Shown here: positions 18,892-29,518 of the stretch, in pieces
How the letters are laid out: each line of letters starts with the position of its first letter
How positions within the stretch are numbered: position 1 is the first letter of the stretch
Origin: Craspedostauros australis
Taxonomy: Eukaryota > Bacillariophyta > Bacillariophyceae > Mastogloiales > Achnanthaceae
NCBI GenBank assembly: GCA_026770025.1
Contig: JAMXDE010000024.1
Span: forward strand, 558,001 to 622,000
Length of the DNA: 64,000 nt
Direction: 5' to 3'
Made by a program: the position numbers and the translations under genes
Notes under the pieces: model-generated
The model's input: the letters and a program-made list of their open reading frames with translations, nothing else
Databases searched by the model: none
What the model was told of the DNA's origin: nothing

Positions 18892-20412
18892 ATGGCGTCG
18901 TCAAAGGCAGACAAGGAAGCCTTCGTGACAGGCCACGAGGGATCCAACCCGTTCGAAGTATTCTTCGTGACGCTCTCGGCACCTCTCAGCGTGATGGTGG
19001 GCGCCATCTTGCAGCAGCATCTACGACAACGAGTCAGAAAGAGGGATGGGACCAGCGTGGATCTGCCCATAAATGCTCCCGAGTTGGCACTGCAATGCGT
19101 CGTCATATTTCTGCCAATCATCCTGCAGCAGACGAGGTACCTGTGGCCGTACGGTGCTGCCATCGCCCTCATCCAACTGTGCGTCATGTTCGTCCATTGT
19201 CAATTACAGGGCCAGCACAGCACCACAACAGCAACGCCAAGTGCAAGCCACGCAGACACCGGCGACAATCCACAACCCGAACAGCCACAACGACGACGAT
19301 TGCGACCACGCCTCCCGTTCCTCACGATCTACCGATCTTCCGTCATGGTGCTGACCTTCGTCGCCATCCTGGCAGTCGATTTCCACGTCTTCCCGCGCAG
19401 GCACTGCAAGACAGAGGTCTACGGATACGGGTTGATGGATGTGGGGGCGGCGTCCTTTTGTTTTTCGGGCGGCTTGGCAGGTTCCAAATTCTCCAACACC
19501 CTTCCCCTCATCGCATTGGGCGTGATTCGGTTGGTGACCAACAAGGGGCTGGAGTATCAGGAACACGTGACAGAGTACGGCGTGCACTGGAACTTCTTCT
19601 TCACGTTGGCGGTGCTGGCAGTGATGGGAAATCTGATGCCATCCTCATTGCAGAAGCCAACGTGGGCGCTGCCGGCTGGGTCACTGGGCCTGTACCAATC
19701 ATTGCTATCGTTCGGCAACGTTCAGGTGTACATTGAAGACGCACCGCGCGTCTGCTCCGGCGATCCCTACGCGATGGAATCCGTCTGCGATCTGTTTGCC
19801 GCGAATCGCGAAGGCATTCTGAGTTGCGTAGGGTATGTCGCAGTCTATTGGATGGGGCAAGCCATTGGTCAGCAATGCCTGTGGTCCCAAACAGATCCAA
19901 CAGGCATGACGAAGGTCCCGCAACCGCGGCCATTGGCCTTCCTCAAGATCGCAGCGACGCTGTGGACTATCCATGCAATCCTAACAGTCGCATTGCAAAT
20001 TCCGGTATCCCGACGAAGTGCCAACTCCAGTTTTTGCGTCTGGATAGCAGCACATCATGCGACGTTGCTGGCAATGATCGATTGGACATGGGCGCGCATT
20101 CATTCAGGCAGCAGCCATCCCACGACAGACTCGACCGTTCCAGATGTGTGGTCCAAGATCAATCGCCATGGATTGCCCATGTTCGTCATCGCCAACCTCC
20201 TCACAGGAATCGTCAATCTCTCCATCGATACGATGGCTGTATCCGACCCCATCGCAGTTTGCATCGTGTTTGCGTACCTTGCCATCGTGGGTATCATTGC
20301 CACGAAAATCGGCTGGATACGGTCAACGATCATCACGGTGGCGCAATTGTCAAGAAAACCTGCCAATCTGCAAGTGTCGGGAGCATCCAAGTTCGAGGAA
20401 AAGGAGCAGTGA
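18892..20412 (+). CDS. PIGW: GPI-anchor inositol acyltransferase PIG-W/GWT1
   Basis: An intact 506-aa multispanning ER protein that acylates the inositol of glucosaminyl-phosphatidylinositol early in GPI-anchor synthesis. The N-terminal KEAFVTGHEGSNPFEVFFVT and the signature DFHVFPRRHCKTEVYGYGLMDVGAASFCFSGGL region match the family (FPRR, E, G, LMD-G-G-F-FS). About a dozen hydrophobic helices follow; the C-terminal one (IAVCIVFAYLAIVGIIATKI) precedes a short charged tail. It starts at the ATG at 18892, which opens the hydrophilic N-terminus typical of the family. The gene is convergent with GC-PDE copy A. Its last 250 bases are duplicated at 50956-51205. Confidence 0.92.
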   Translation: MASSKADKEAFVTGHEGSNPFEVFFVTLSAPLSVMVGAILQQHLRQRVRKRDGTSVDLPINAPELALQCVVIFLPIILQQTRYLWPYGAAIALIQLCVMFVHCQLQGQHSTTTATPSASHADTGDNPQPEQPQRRRLRPRLPFLTIYRSSVMVLTFVAILAVDFHVFPRRHCKTEVYGYGLMDVGAASFCFSGGLAGSKFSNTLPLIALGVIRLVTNKGLEYQEHVTEYGVHWNFFFTLAVLAVMGNLMPSSLQKPTWALPAGSLGLYQSLLSFGNVQVYIEDAPRVCSGDPYAMESVCDLFAANREGILSCVGYVAVYWMGQAIGQQCLWSQTDPTGMTKVPQPRPLAFLKIAATLWTIHAILTVALQIPVSRRSANSSFCVWIAAHHATLLAMIDWTWARIHSGSSHPTTDSTVPDVWSKINRHGLPMFVIANLLTGIVNLSIDTMAVSDPIAVCIVFAYLAIVGIIATKIGWIRSTIITVAQLSRKPANLQVSGASKFEEKEQ

Positions 20413-20831
20413 CGGCACCATCTATCGCCGCTTCGGATCCTCTCCCTCTGTTGCATTCGCATGTTGCTTGATGGACTCCAACAGACGAGTACAACCACAT
20501 ACCATGTCCCGGAGCTGGATGGGGCGAGTAGGCCACAAGCAAAACGTAGAGGACGCAAACTACGCCAGTTAGGGCCTTCAAAATGAATTCCGCGCGGACA
20601 TGCTCGATGATCTCAACGAACAGGAGGACAGGTAAGAGTGTGTATGGTTCTTATTGTTAACATTTGCGATGGTGCGATTTGGGCATCCGATTTCCTCTTC
20701 CCTCAGAGTCTCCGTTCGCTCTCAGATCTCACACATTGCCATGTCTGGGCAACCTCCGTCGTGATTCCATCATCGACGTGACCTCCCACGGTCACGTTAT
20801 CGCTCCTTGCGTTCGCCAGTTATACTCACGA
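20413..20831. other. Convergent spacer between PIG-W and GC-PDE copy A
   Basis: This is probably the two 3' UTRs. Short frames exist on both strands and are shared with copy B, but they have no motif. No gene was called. Confidence 0.5.
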
Positions 20832-23800
20832 TTAAGATGAAGCTGTCGACACTGAGGTTGCTGCCGACAGAGCGAGTGGATCGGGTTTCGCTGCTTCGGA
20901 AGAGATACTGCTGTTCTCCAAATCGAGCGCATCCACCATGTCTGCCAACACCTCACGCCCTCTGGCCTCCCACTCCTTTCGGTTTGCTAGCGCATAGTTC
21001 AGGTACTCATCGCTCGACTTGCCAAATACACCACACTCCTTCAGCTTCTTGGCCAACGGGATGATGTAAAAGTCAAAGAAACCGATCTCACCTTCATACC
21101 AATTCTCCATGGGATTGGTACCAGATCGACCAGCTTGGTAGGCTGTGTAAAACTCCTTGAACAGCCTCTCGTTCCACTTGCGATACACATGCCAGTGCTG
21201 CATGGTGTGCGCGACATCGGAGGCCTGGATCAAGTGCTCAATCACGATCGTGGCCTTGCGGTTGATCGCATCTCGAGGATCGTCCAGCTGGGTTGATGGA
21301 TAGTCTGGTGATGACACCGATTCACCCGCTGGCTGTTGCAGCAGCTGCTGCTGTTGTTGTTGCTGCTGTTGTTGCTGCTGCTGGTGGTGCTGCTGGTTGA
21401 AGGCCTTGTCCCATCGGTCATTCCTCAGCTTCTTCAGATCGGCGTCGACGATGTCTGTTGCCATGACACCGTTCACCACAAGCTGCCTCAGACGACGGAG
21501 CTCGGATGTCGTGGAGCAGATGCACTCACGAAGCTCCAGGAAGTCCTCGGCCATGAATAGATCCCAGGCAAGGACCACGGAGTTCTGCTCGGCCACAGAT
21601 CGGTTGTTGTACAGCGTTGCGATCCTGGTCTTCTCCTTCACGAGCTGAGCGTTGGTCACTCCGACATGATCGACATCATGGATGAGAGCAGAGAAGGCGC
21701 AGGCAAACTGGGTCAACGGATCAGAAGTGATACCGCACGTGTGATCGTGGAGGCTGGCCGCGACTTGATCGGTGGCTTCGGTGACCGAAACTCCATCAAT
21801 CGACTTCTCCAGCATCAGGTCGGTCGGTGCAACGATGCGAGCCAGGAGTTTGATGACGGACATGGTCACATGCGATGCGTGCTCGAAGTTGTGGAAGGAA
21901 TTGGCTCGGTACATGCTGGCGATGCTGGCGATCAGCTCTCGCAGCTGCTGCACGATGACAGGATCGAGATGGATCTGATCTGGATCGGCATACTGTCTGG
22001 CGATCTTGGAATCGAACTCAGGAAGGCTGATGATCTCCCGCACCTCATCGAGCGGATTGAAAGTCGTACCGATATCGATGTCGATGTCGGATGGGTGAGC
22101 AGAAGGCTGGTCCCAACTTGAGGAGCTTGCGAATACTTGAGATCGACGTGGCTTCACAGTGGAGTTCTTGTTGATGGCATCCCTGCGGGCGACGATCTGC
22201 TTGATCAGATTCAGCAGCATCTCCACGTTCCAGTCCACAAGACGCAGGCTGCGCTCGTCCAGTCCGCTTTCTGCGACGCGGCCTGATTGGTGCACTGGTC
22301 TGGATGGAACCGACATGAGGCTCTGCAGGAATCCAGCATCGCTGTTGCTGGTGCAGCTTCCGCGATCCTTCTGGTCGTATCCAGAGCCGATCCAGTATCT
22401 GCGCATCGGAGGGACGTCAAATGAGCGATGGAGCAGACAGGAAGACAGGTGGCAATTGAGAGATAGATTGCACAGAACAGGAGTAATCATGAGTGAGATG
22501 AAGATGAAGACGACAAACGAAGCAACAACAGTGTCGGGAATAGTAGGCAGTAGCATCAACAGCATCAACAGCATCAACAACACAAACACAAACACCAATG
22601 CAACCGTCAACTCACGTTTGCATATCCCCCTTTCCTTTGGCATTCACCATGTGCTCGCGTTTGATCAGCCAGTGCCCCTTGCCGCAGAATTTCAAATACT
22701 CAGCAGTCTCCGTAGACACCTGGATTCGCCCAACCTGACCAGTGTGCTCGATACGGGAAGCCGTATTCATCGTGTCCCCGAACAGCTGGAAGCGAGCCCT
22801 CTCTCCTCTCAGGACACCAGCGGTCACCGGACCCGAGTGGATTCCGATACGAAGCGACAGATCACCCGTATCTGGGCCGTGCGTGATCTCCAGCTCCTTC
22901 GTCATCACGTTCACGCGTGTGAGGATATCGCGAGCGAATCGGACCATCACCACGGCATGATCCTTTCGCGGATCAGGGATGCCGGTGGCGGCGACGTAGC
23001 AGTCACCGACGGTCTCGACCTTGAACACACGACGGGCCTTGGCGATCTGATCGAAGGAAGAGAAGATCTTCTCCAGGAACGTGAACACCTGGGATGGCTC
23101 ACGGACGGAGCTCCAGGCGGTGAAGCCTGCGATATCCGCGAACAGGATCGTCGTGTCAAGGAACAGATCAGCCATGGGACGTGAGTCCATGCCAGAACCC
23201 TCAATGTCTCCGGCCAGGAAGCTCTTGAGGCCGGAGATTTGGCTGGCAACGCCCTTGTTTTTTCCTGCCTGACTGTTGGTGATGAGTCGATCGCGGATGT
23301 TTCGCGGGAAGAGGGACGAGACGATGGCGTTGGACTTGGCCGCATTCTCGACCAGTCTTTCGTTGCGGCGGTAGACGAAGAGGTCGTAGATGAAGAAGAC
23401 GACCGCAACGAAGACGAATGTACAGCACACGATGATGGCGAATATCTCCGGAGTGAACTTGTCGTATGGTTGCTGGAAGTCGCGGGAGGGGTAGAGGAAC
23501 ATTGAGTACTGGCAGTGTCCTGGGGTGGTTGCGAAGTCTGCATGATCGTTGAGGGCGAGGTCGACCTTTCGTTCGTAGTTGTTGTACTTTGGGTCATGCA
23601 GGTCACCTGGTGGTTGTGGACGATGGGTGGATTGAGTGAAAGAGAGAAAGAAGGAGGGGCTGTGTGAGCTTGTTGCGTCTGAGGGTTGGGTGCATTAGTG
23701 TCATACTTGCATACAGACACTTGTACGTTGGTTGCTTCCTGCCTAGTGTGTATCGTTGCACGGGAGTGATGTGATGCGCGATCGGTGAAGTTCAACTCAC

Positions 23801-25538
23801 GCGACTCGTGGTGTGCACCACTTCGCGAGTATCAAGACAGTATGCTTCGAGCGAAGCGAGTGGCAACACTTACCGTTTCCCTCGAAGATGGCATCACCGC
23901 CATTGATGACATAGGTGTAGGATTGGTTGCAGTCGTTCTTGATGACAGCGTAGAGGCCCTTGACGTTGGAAGGGAGTAGATCCTTCAGTGCAGCGTCCCA
24001 TGCAGCTCCGCCACCCAACACAGCGACGATTTTGGAGTTGTAGTCTCCCGGTTTCTCATGAACGGGTTGGTACATGAAGCTGTGTGGATGTTCGGTGCTG
24101 GAATCTTTCAGCTTGGCATGCATGGCCTCATGTTCTTCTTGTGTAAAGCTGATGCCTGCCCCAACGTAGTGTCGAACATTGGTGACCATTGTTTGGTTCT
24201 TGAGGGCAAATAGTGCGCCGGGGATCCCAGCAAAGTCAGGCACAGAGTAAACATTCCAGTTGACGAAGCCGTATGTAAACGGTGCAGGATAGAATTCCCA
24301 AGTCGCAAAGTAGCGATCGCGTGGAATGTCTTCAATCAAGCCCTTCGGAGTGGCTCGGGTGATGTACGGGTGAAATCCAACTGGAATTAGCCTATCCAAG
24401 TGTCCGTGCTGTTCGATGTGAGCGCCTTGGACCATGGACTCGTGTCTCTCGGTGGTGTAACTGGCCCACTCCTCCAGCTGGTTGGGTTCCACAAGATGAA
24501 AGCAGCCAACCAACTCCATCGGAGTTTGGTCAAGGAAGGGTTGGACATGCGTTCCGTAGTAATCATTCGTCACGAATGGCCATGTTTGGTTGGTGATCTC
24601 GGCCGATGCTGACACGGCATCTGCCAACCCCCGGTATCCTATGCGGAGGACTCGTTGCTGATCGACAGCAGCATCTCCGACTGTTCTGGAGAATTGCTTG
24701 AACTGTGCGCATGAGCGTCCAAACGATTGATTGATGCGAATTGGTAGTACGATGGCGCACAGCAGTTCGAAAACCGGGGAGGTTCAGTCATAGACAAGGA
24801 AGGATTGAGATGGATGAGTGATGGTTGACGTGATGAAGAGAAGAGAGGTGAGATGCCGTTTTGCCATAAAGCACGGGGGACGCTTGACCAGGAGGAAATT
24901 TGGTGGACTGTTTTGCCCACGAACTTGGAAGTTGGTATCCTCGAAGGGACAGACTTCTTGGCGGCATACTTACGGCGGTCTCGAAGTTCTCGTCCTGTTC
25001 ATCTTGGAGGAACTGGTGGGAGGAGCATGCGGGGCAGGTTGGTGTGAGGGTGTGCAGCAATGGCGAAACAGATCGATGGTGAGGTTAGTGCATGAACGAC
25101 AAGCATTGAGATGGTGCCGGTTGAGATCAGGCATCGGGCATCGACATCGACAAAGTCAAGATCGATGTTGGTGATGATAACACCAAAGATAACACCAATG
25201 AAACCACTGGTGATGGATGCTGTACATAGTCGTGGATGAAGATGAATCATCGACAGGCCACCAACCCAAACCTCCAGCCGTGTGAGCATTCAGATCTCTC
25301 GCATTTGAGATCGTGAGTCAACAAGTTCTTGGACACAACTTACGCTGTATGTGGTCCAGGTGACCGTGACTGCTGTTGCGAGGAGAGCGCCGGTTACCAT
25401 CAGCCTCCACAGCCGAATGTTCAGTGTGTCATTTCTGGCGGCATTGCGCACAGCCTGAACCTCATCGCCCTCGTCGGACACAGAGCCCATACCTTGGCTC
25501 GGTGCCACGGAAATAGATTCATCGATACTCTCTGACAT
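20832..25538 (-). CDS. Receptor cyclase-phosphodiesterase fusion, copy A
   Basis: Five exons (25538-25344, 25012-24974, 24702-23874, 23606-22616, 22398-20832) have GT-AG junctions and phases that sum to a 1206-aa frame. Residues 1-46 are cytosolic and about 43-65 form TM1 (LMVTGALLATAVTVTW). Residues 66-407 are a sensor region beginning with a short coiled segment (FLQDEQDENFETAFKQF) and with several N-glycosylation sequons. TM2 is near 409-428 (IVCCTFVFVAVVFFIY). The class III cyclase (about 500-690) has metal Asp in ILFADIAGFT and VETVGDCYV, and transition-state Asn/Arg in MNTASR. The class I PDE follows with HNFEHA, LIHDVDHVGVTN and ASDVAH. It probably makes and degrades a cyclic nucleotide at the plasma membrane. 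A CAG-encoded glutamine tract (13 Q) lies inside the PDE and is longer than in B and C. Confidence 0.9.
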
Positions 25539-25780
25539 CTCGACCCCTCGCTTCTTCGACGTTGTCTCGGCCTCTTGATTGATGGTGTTGTTGTTGTTGT
25601 TGTTGTTGTCGTCGTCGTCGTCGTTGAACTGGTGCGTGCTTTGTTTGCAATACGCGCGCGGCTTGTCTTGTGTTGCTCTTGTTCGTGATGCTATTGGTTC
25701 GTTTGCTTGTCTTGCTTTGCTTGTCTCTCTCTCCCTCTCTCTCTCTGCGTTTATGTTTGAATGTGCGTCTCTCTCTCTCT

Positions 25781-25851
25781 GTGCGTGTGTTTGTGTGCGT
25801 GTGTTTGTGTGCGTGTGTTTGTGTGCGTGTGTTTGTGTGCGTGTGTTTGTT
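25781..25851 (+). repeat. 12-bp minisatellite (GTGTTTGTGTGC)n
   Basis: About six tandem 12-bp units lie some 240 bases upstream of the GC-PDE copy A start codon, flanked by CT-rich runs. Copy B has a shorter version at 56591-56632. It lies in the gene's 5' UTR or promoter. Confidence 0.85.
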
Positions 25852-26099
25852 GCTTCCTTCTTTTCCAGTATTCTGCATTTGTGAGCGGCCAGCAAAAGAG
25901 ATGTCGCAAGTTGTGTCGCTTACGCTCCCACCGCTCGAATCTTCCGAGTATGCGTAATAAGTTCCCCTTCATTGCTGACACAGCGCTGCTTTTTCGAAGC
26001 GGTTTCAGGGGAAGGCAAAGCGGATTCGCCAAACTCTCTGGCATGCCATCGTCAAGGTTCAGATACAGACACATGTCCACCCATGAACTGGTAGTTTTT

Positions 26100-26336
26100 G
26101 GGAGAGTCATGCCACCCGAGGTTTCGAGACTTTCCCGCCCCCGTGAACTTCATCGGTGTGGAAAGCTGCTCCCCTCACCAAAGCAATCCACTTCCAAAGC
26201 GCTTCACTTCGTTTGCGATCAGCCCGAGAAGGTTCACATGCTTGTGGCAGCATCCCCAGAGCATCAGGTTCTGAGCGACATCCAAACAGCTTCTTCTTTT
26301 CTTCCCACGAGCCTAACTTGCCCACATCCTTGAGTG
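26100..26336 (-). pseudogene. Unrecognised coding remnant upstream of GC-PDE copy A
   Basis: On the minus strand the frame LKDVGKLGSWEEKKKLFG and its continuation (PQACEPSRADRKRSEALWKW) is shared with copy B at 56739-57110, with mostly conservative changes; this suggests former coding sequence. In copy A the frame is closed upstream by a TGA where B has TGG, and it ends early downstream. The family was not recognised; a mobile-element origin is possible. Confidence 0.35.
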
Positions 26337-27518
26337 AAGGTCAAAGAGCCAACCACTCTTGCGCACAGCTGAGACTTCACCAAGCACATCTATCGTACGT
26401 TCAGACAAGTGCAAGTCACAAGATGGGCAAGAGAGCACAGAATGAATCATCGCACTTCATTCACCAATCGATTTACCCACATCAAGATCCACGACCAAAC
26501 CAGGTCGGAGCTTGTTCCGGTACACTCTGCTGAGGTGTAGGTAAGCATTCTACGACTCGGTCGTGGCAACTTCTGGTCAGGGTGCGTCGACCCGATAAAC
26601 TTTGGTCTTTTGTGAGACCCCCGGGGCTGCTTGTCAACGTTTGCGTCCACAATGTCGTCAACGGATAAAATGGCGTGGGTCATTCAAGAACAACTTCTTG
26701 ACGCAAGCGCTTCTCCATCAACTGCGACAAACAGGTTGAATTCGTCTTTCGGCAGCTTTGACATAATGGAAGGAATAAGAAAGCCATTCTGGGACATGTC
26801 CAAGAGTAGAGCGTTGTCAAAGTGAAACGTTCTTGTTCTGCACACTACACCAACAGCTAGAGTTAGAACACCAGGCAAGGACCATGTGATTTGCACTCAA
26901 ACAGACTCAGTCATTTGTCGTCCGTTGCTTCTCGAACTATTCGTGACGTTGTTGTCTTGATGCGAAACTCATCGGATGATATTCGGAAGCGAGAACTCTC
27001 TCCATTCTTCGGTGGGGGATCGCCAAGTATATGACTAGTACCGGTCACAGCAAGGCCTCCCCATGTGAAGGAATAAGTGCATTTAGCTCCCCTGGTTCTC
27101 CACCTTGTTTATTCGTCACAATTCGTCGGATAAATGTGCACGCAATGTTGCAGCCCACTGACATCGTGGTCGCAGCCTTCGATTGAAAAGGGTTGTATCG
27201 TTGGCGAAGTTTGATCTTGGTTCCGCGACTCCCTGACTTGCCTTCCCGGATTTTTTTGTCAACATCCCTGCCAAACCGCGACATGTCGAGGATCGAGAGT
27301 ACAATAGTGTTTCAATATTCACTATTACCCCACCCTCCGATAGTATCATTGGGACCAACTATAGTCAGCCCATGTTGATCGCACTCGGACTACCTTGGAG
27401 CGTTTCCAGTCCCGTGTCACAAACAGTCGTGTACCGAAATGCAGCCTGTCAGTTGAAGTTCATCTAAAGAACGGACTACTTTTATACTCAGTGTGTTCCT
27501 TGTCGCACCATGAAATTA

Positions 27519-27546
27519 CTTTTGGCGCGAAACTTTTGGCGCGAAA
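27519..27546 (+). promoter_or_regulatory. Tandem E2F-like sites
   Basis: The 14-bp unit CTTTTGGCGCGAAA occurs twice head to tail with no spacer. TTTGGCGCGAAA fits the palindromic E2F/DP consensus TTTSSCGC on both strands. No gene is recognised immediately next to it, so its target is unknown. Confidence 0.4.
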
Positions 27547-27616
27547 CCTCCCACCAACAAATACGGAACAATCACTCTTTTCCCTCCTTCTCCCACTTTC
27601 ACTCATGAATCACCAC

Positions 27617-27639
27617 TGACTCGAATACTATTCGAGTCA
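27617..27639. repeat. 23-bp palindrome
   Basis: TGACTCGAATA and its exact reverse complement are separated by a single C. It could be a protein-binding site or a small transposon scar. Confidence 0.6.
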
Positions 27640-28204
27640 ATGGGATCAAGACACCTTGGGAACTATGTGCTCTCCTGAGCTATTGCAATGCTGCCAACCT
27701 GAATTCCGTTGTCAGCTATACAACCTGATAGCCCCGCATGACAATAACCAAGAGATCTTCCCTGCTTCAACACATGCAGGGAATCCTACATCAATTCCCT
27801 CGGCCCGACAACCTGTGTTCTCGATCTCAACCTCAATCAAGGTGTCAAGGCTTAGTACTCAAACGTAGAATGACTACGATGAGATACTGGGGAAAGAGAG
27901 AGAGAGAGGACCCATCCGCCCTCAGCACTGAACCTCTGAAGGTAAGTGCAGAGCCGCACTACTCAAACTGACTATCGTTTCTTCATCCTGCATCTCAAAC
28001 TGATCAACTCACAATGCAGACTATTCAAATAACAAATAGCACAACTCAAGATCAGCACAACAACACTAATCTACTTCATTGTCACACACTACTAATCTCC
28101 AGACGGTCGCCCCACGTTGACTTCACCATCAGATTCCTAGAATCTGGCAGTCAGCTAGGCCATCCCTTCCGGATCGTGTCACAACAGCACACGAAAATCC
28201 AACT

Positions 28205-28636
28205 GTAACCTACGATCGTGGAAGATGGTGTTGGTTGATAGTCGTTCGTTTGCTATTTCATTACGGTGGTACTCCGATCCTCTCGGTGTCCGTTCTCTTG
28301 CCCGATGCTCTTGGCGCTTCAATCTGTTTCATAGATTTGGTCTCCGACTATGAGTCGGTGTGCAAGATACTCTCTCGCTACTCTTCGTATTCTCTCTCTC
28401 TCTCTCTCTCTCTCTCAATATCGTGTGCTTCATGCTACACAATACTCCGTGTTCGATGCGTACTGCGTATTTGACACTTTGTTCGTTCCCTACTGGTTCC
28501 TACTCCATGAGTACTTACCATTTGAACTTCACCTCCTGTATCCATGATCTCGATGTCCTTCGGTCATCAGATCTTCGCCTCCTGCTCTGACTTGGAGACA
28601 GATGGCGACGTGGTGACACAATGACATCCTGTCGAC
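28205..28636 (-). repeat. LTR fragment of an old element-1-family Copia copy, left part
   Basis: This is the reverse complement of the element-1 LTR 3' portion (GTAACCTACGATCGTGG to the CT microsatellite and on). It stops at GTCGAC, where element 1 is inserted, and its continuation is at 36470-36835. The terminal 20-30 bases of the LTR are missing at 28205. Confidence 0.8.
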
Positions 28637-29436
28637 TGTCGAGATGTACATGTGAGTATATGTCAAGATGTACGTGTATATGTGCATCGTTCACCCGCTA
28701 TTCTCTCATACGCACTTGGATGGTATAACTACACTCGTGTCGATAGTATGCTGTGATTCGTCAGAATTACAGAGGAAATGGAACACACGAAAAGGGGCAA
28801 GATTTCTGGAGGAAATTTGCAAATAACGATTTCTGGGAGAATCAGAATATCGTCCGTCCATGCATCAATGGTACCAAGAGAATCTCGAGGTACTTCCCAA
28901 CTAAACCTCAGATGACGATATCATCTGACAGACTACTGCATCACCAATGGAACGTGACATCTGGAGAACAGAAGGACGCCTACTGACGTCGACAGGATGT
29001 CAACATGTCACCACGTCGACAGCTGTCTCCAAGTCAGAGCAGGAGGCGAAGATACAATGACCCATGAAGATCATGGATACTGAAGGTGAACTTCAAATGG
29101 TAAGTACTCATGGAGTAGAAGCCAGTACTGAATGAACGGAGTGTCGAATGCGGAGCACGCATCAAACACGGAGTATCGTGTAGCATGAGCACATGATGTT
29201 GAGAGAGAGAGAGAGAGAGAGAGAGAATACAGAGAGGAGCGAGAGAGGATCTCGCGTACCGACTCATAGTCGGAGACTGAATCTACGAAACAGATTGAAG
29301 CGCCGAGAGCATCGGGCAAGAAAACGGCGTACACCGAGAGCATCGGAGTAGCCAAGTAATGAAATAGCAAACAGACGACTATCAACCAACACCATCTTCC
29401 ACAATCGTAGGTTACCGTGAGCGGAACTTGCCAACA
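28637..29436 (+). repeat. 5' LTR of element 1
   Basis: 800 bp, TG...CA, containing a GA microsatellite (about 29200-29226). Confidence 0.9.
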
Positions 29437-29518
29437 CGTTTATAAACGATAGATCAGGGCGAGCCCGCGTATCGGATCGTGCGAGGAAGACGAACATCAT
29501 TCAGGAGCAACAGACTGA

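Larger units (their letters stand above)
20163..26880. repeat. Segmental duplication, copy A
   Basis: This stretch matches 50956-57890 in direct orientation. It contains the 3' end of PIG-W, all of GC-PDE copy A and its 5' flank. From about 22612 to 25289 the two copies are collinear at a constant offset (30765) with no indel and identical predicted proteins. Towards both edges substitutions and indels increase. The left edge lies inside PIG-W, whose complete gene exists only here, so copy A is likely the source. Confidence 0.9.
26881..28204. other. Gene-free region between the duplication and the transposon nest
   Basis: No protein is supported. It contains a tandem TTTTGGCGCGAAA site and a near-perfect palindrome (listed separately). 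Short frames of 60-80 codons occur on both strands without motifs. Confidence 0.5.

Noticed and set aside
25290-25895. 201-aa start for GC-PDE copy A with a THAHKHT-type repeat
   Set aside because: The repeat is the translated 12-bp minisatellite and is not kept in copy C. The ATG at 25538, next to conserved sequence, is the likely start.
28631-28636. Reading the GTCGAC flanks of element 1 as part of its LTR ends
   Set aside because: Both LTRs independently end in TG...CA, and the surrounding sequence rejoins into an uninterrupted inverted LTR with a single GTCGAC, so it is the duplicated target.
29165-29230. Regularly spaced GA/CT runs and tandem repeats considered as a CRISPR-like array
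   Set aside because: They are simple microsatellites in LTRs and UTRs without spacer structure, and the DNA is eukaryotic.
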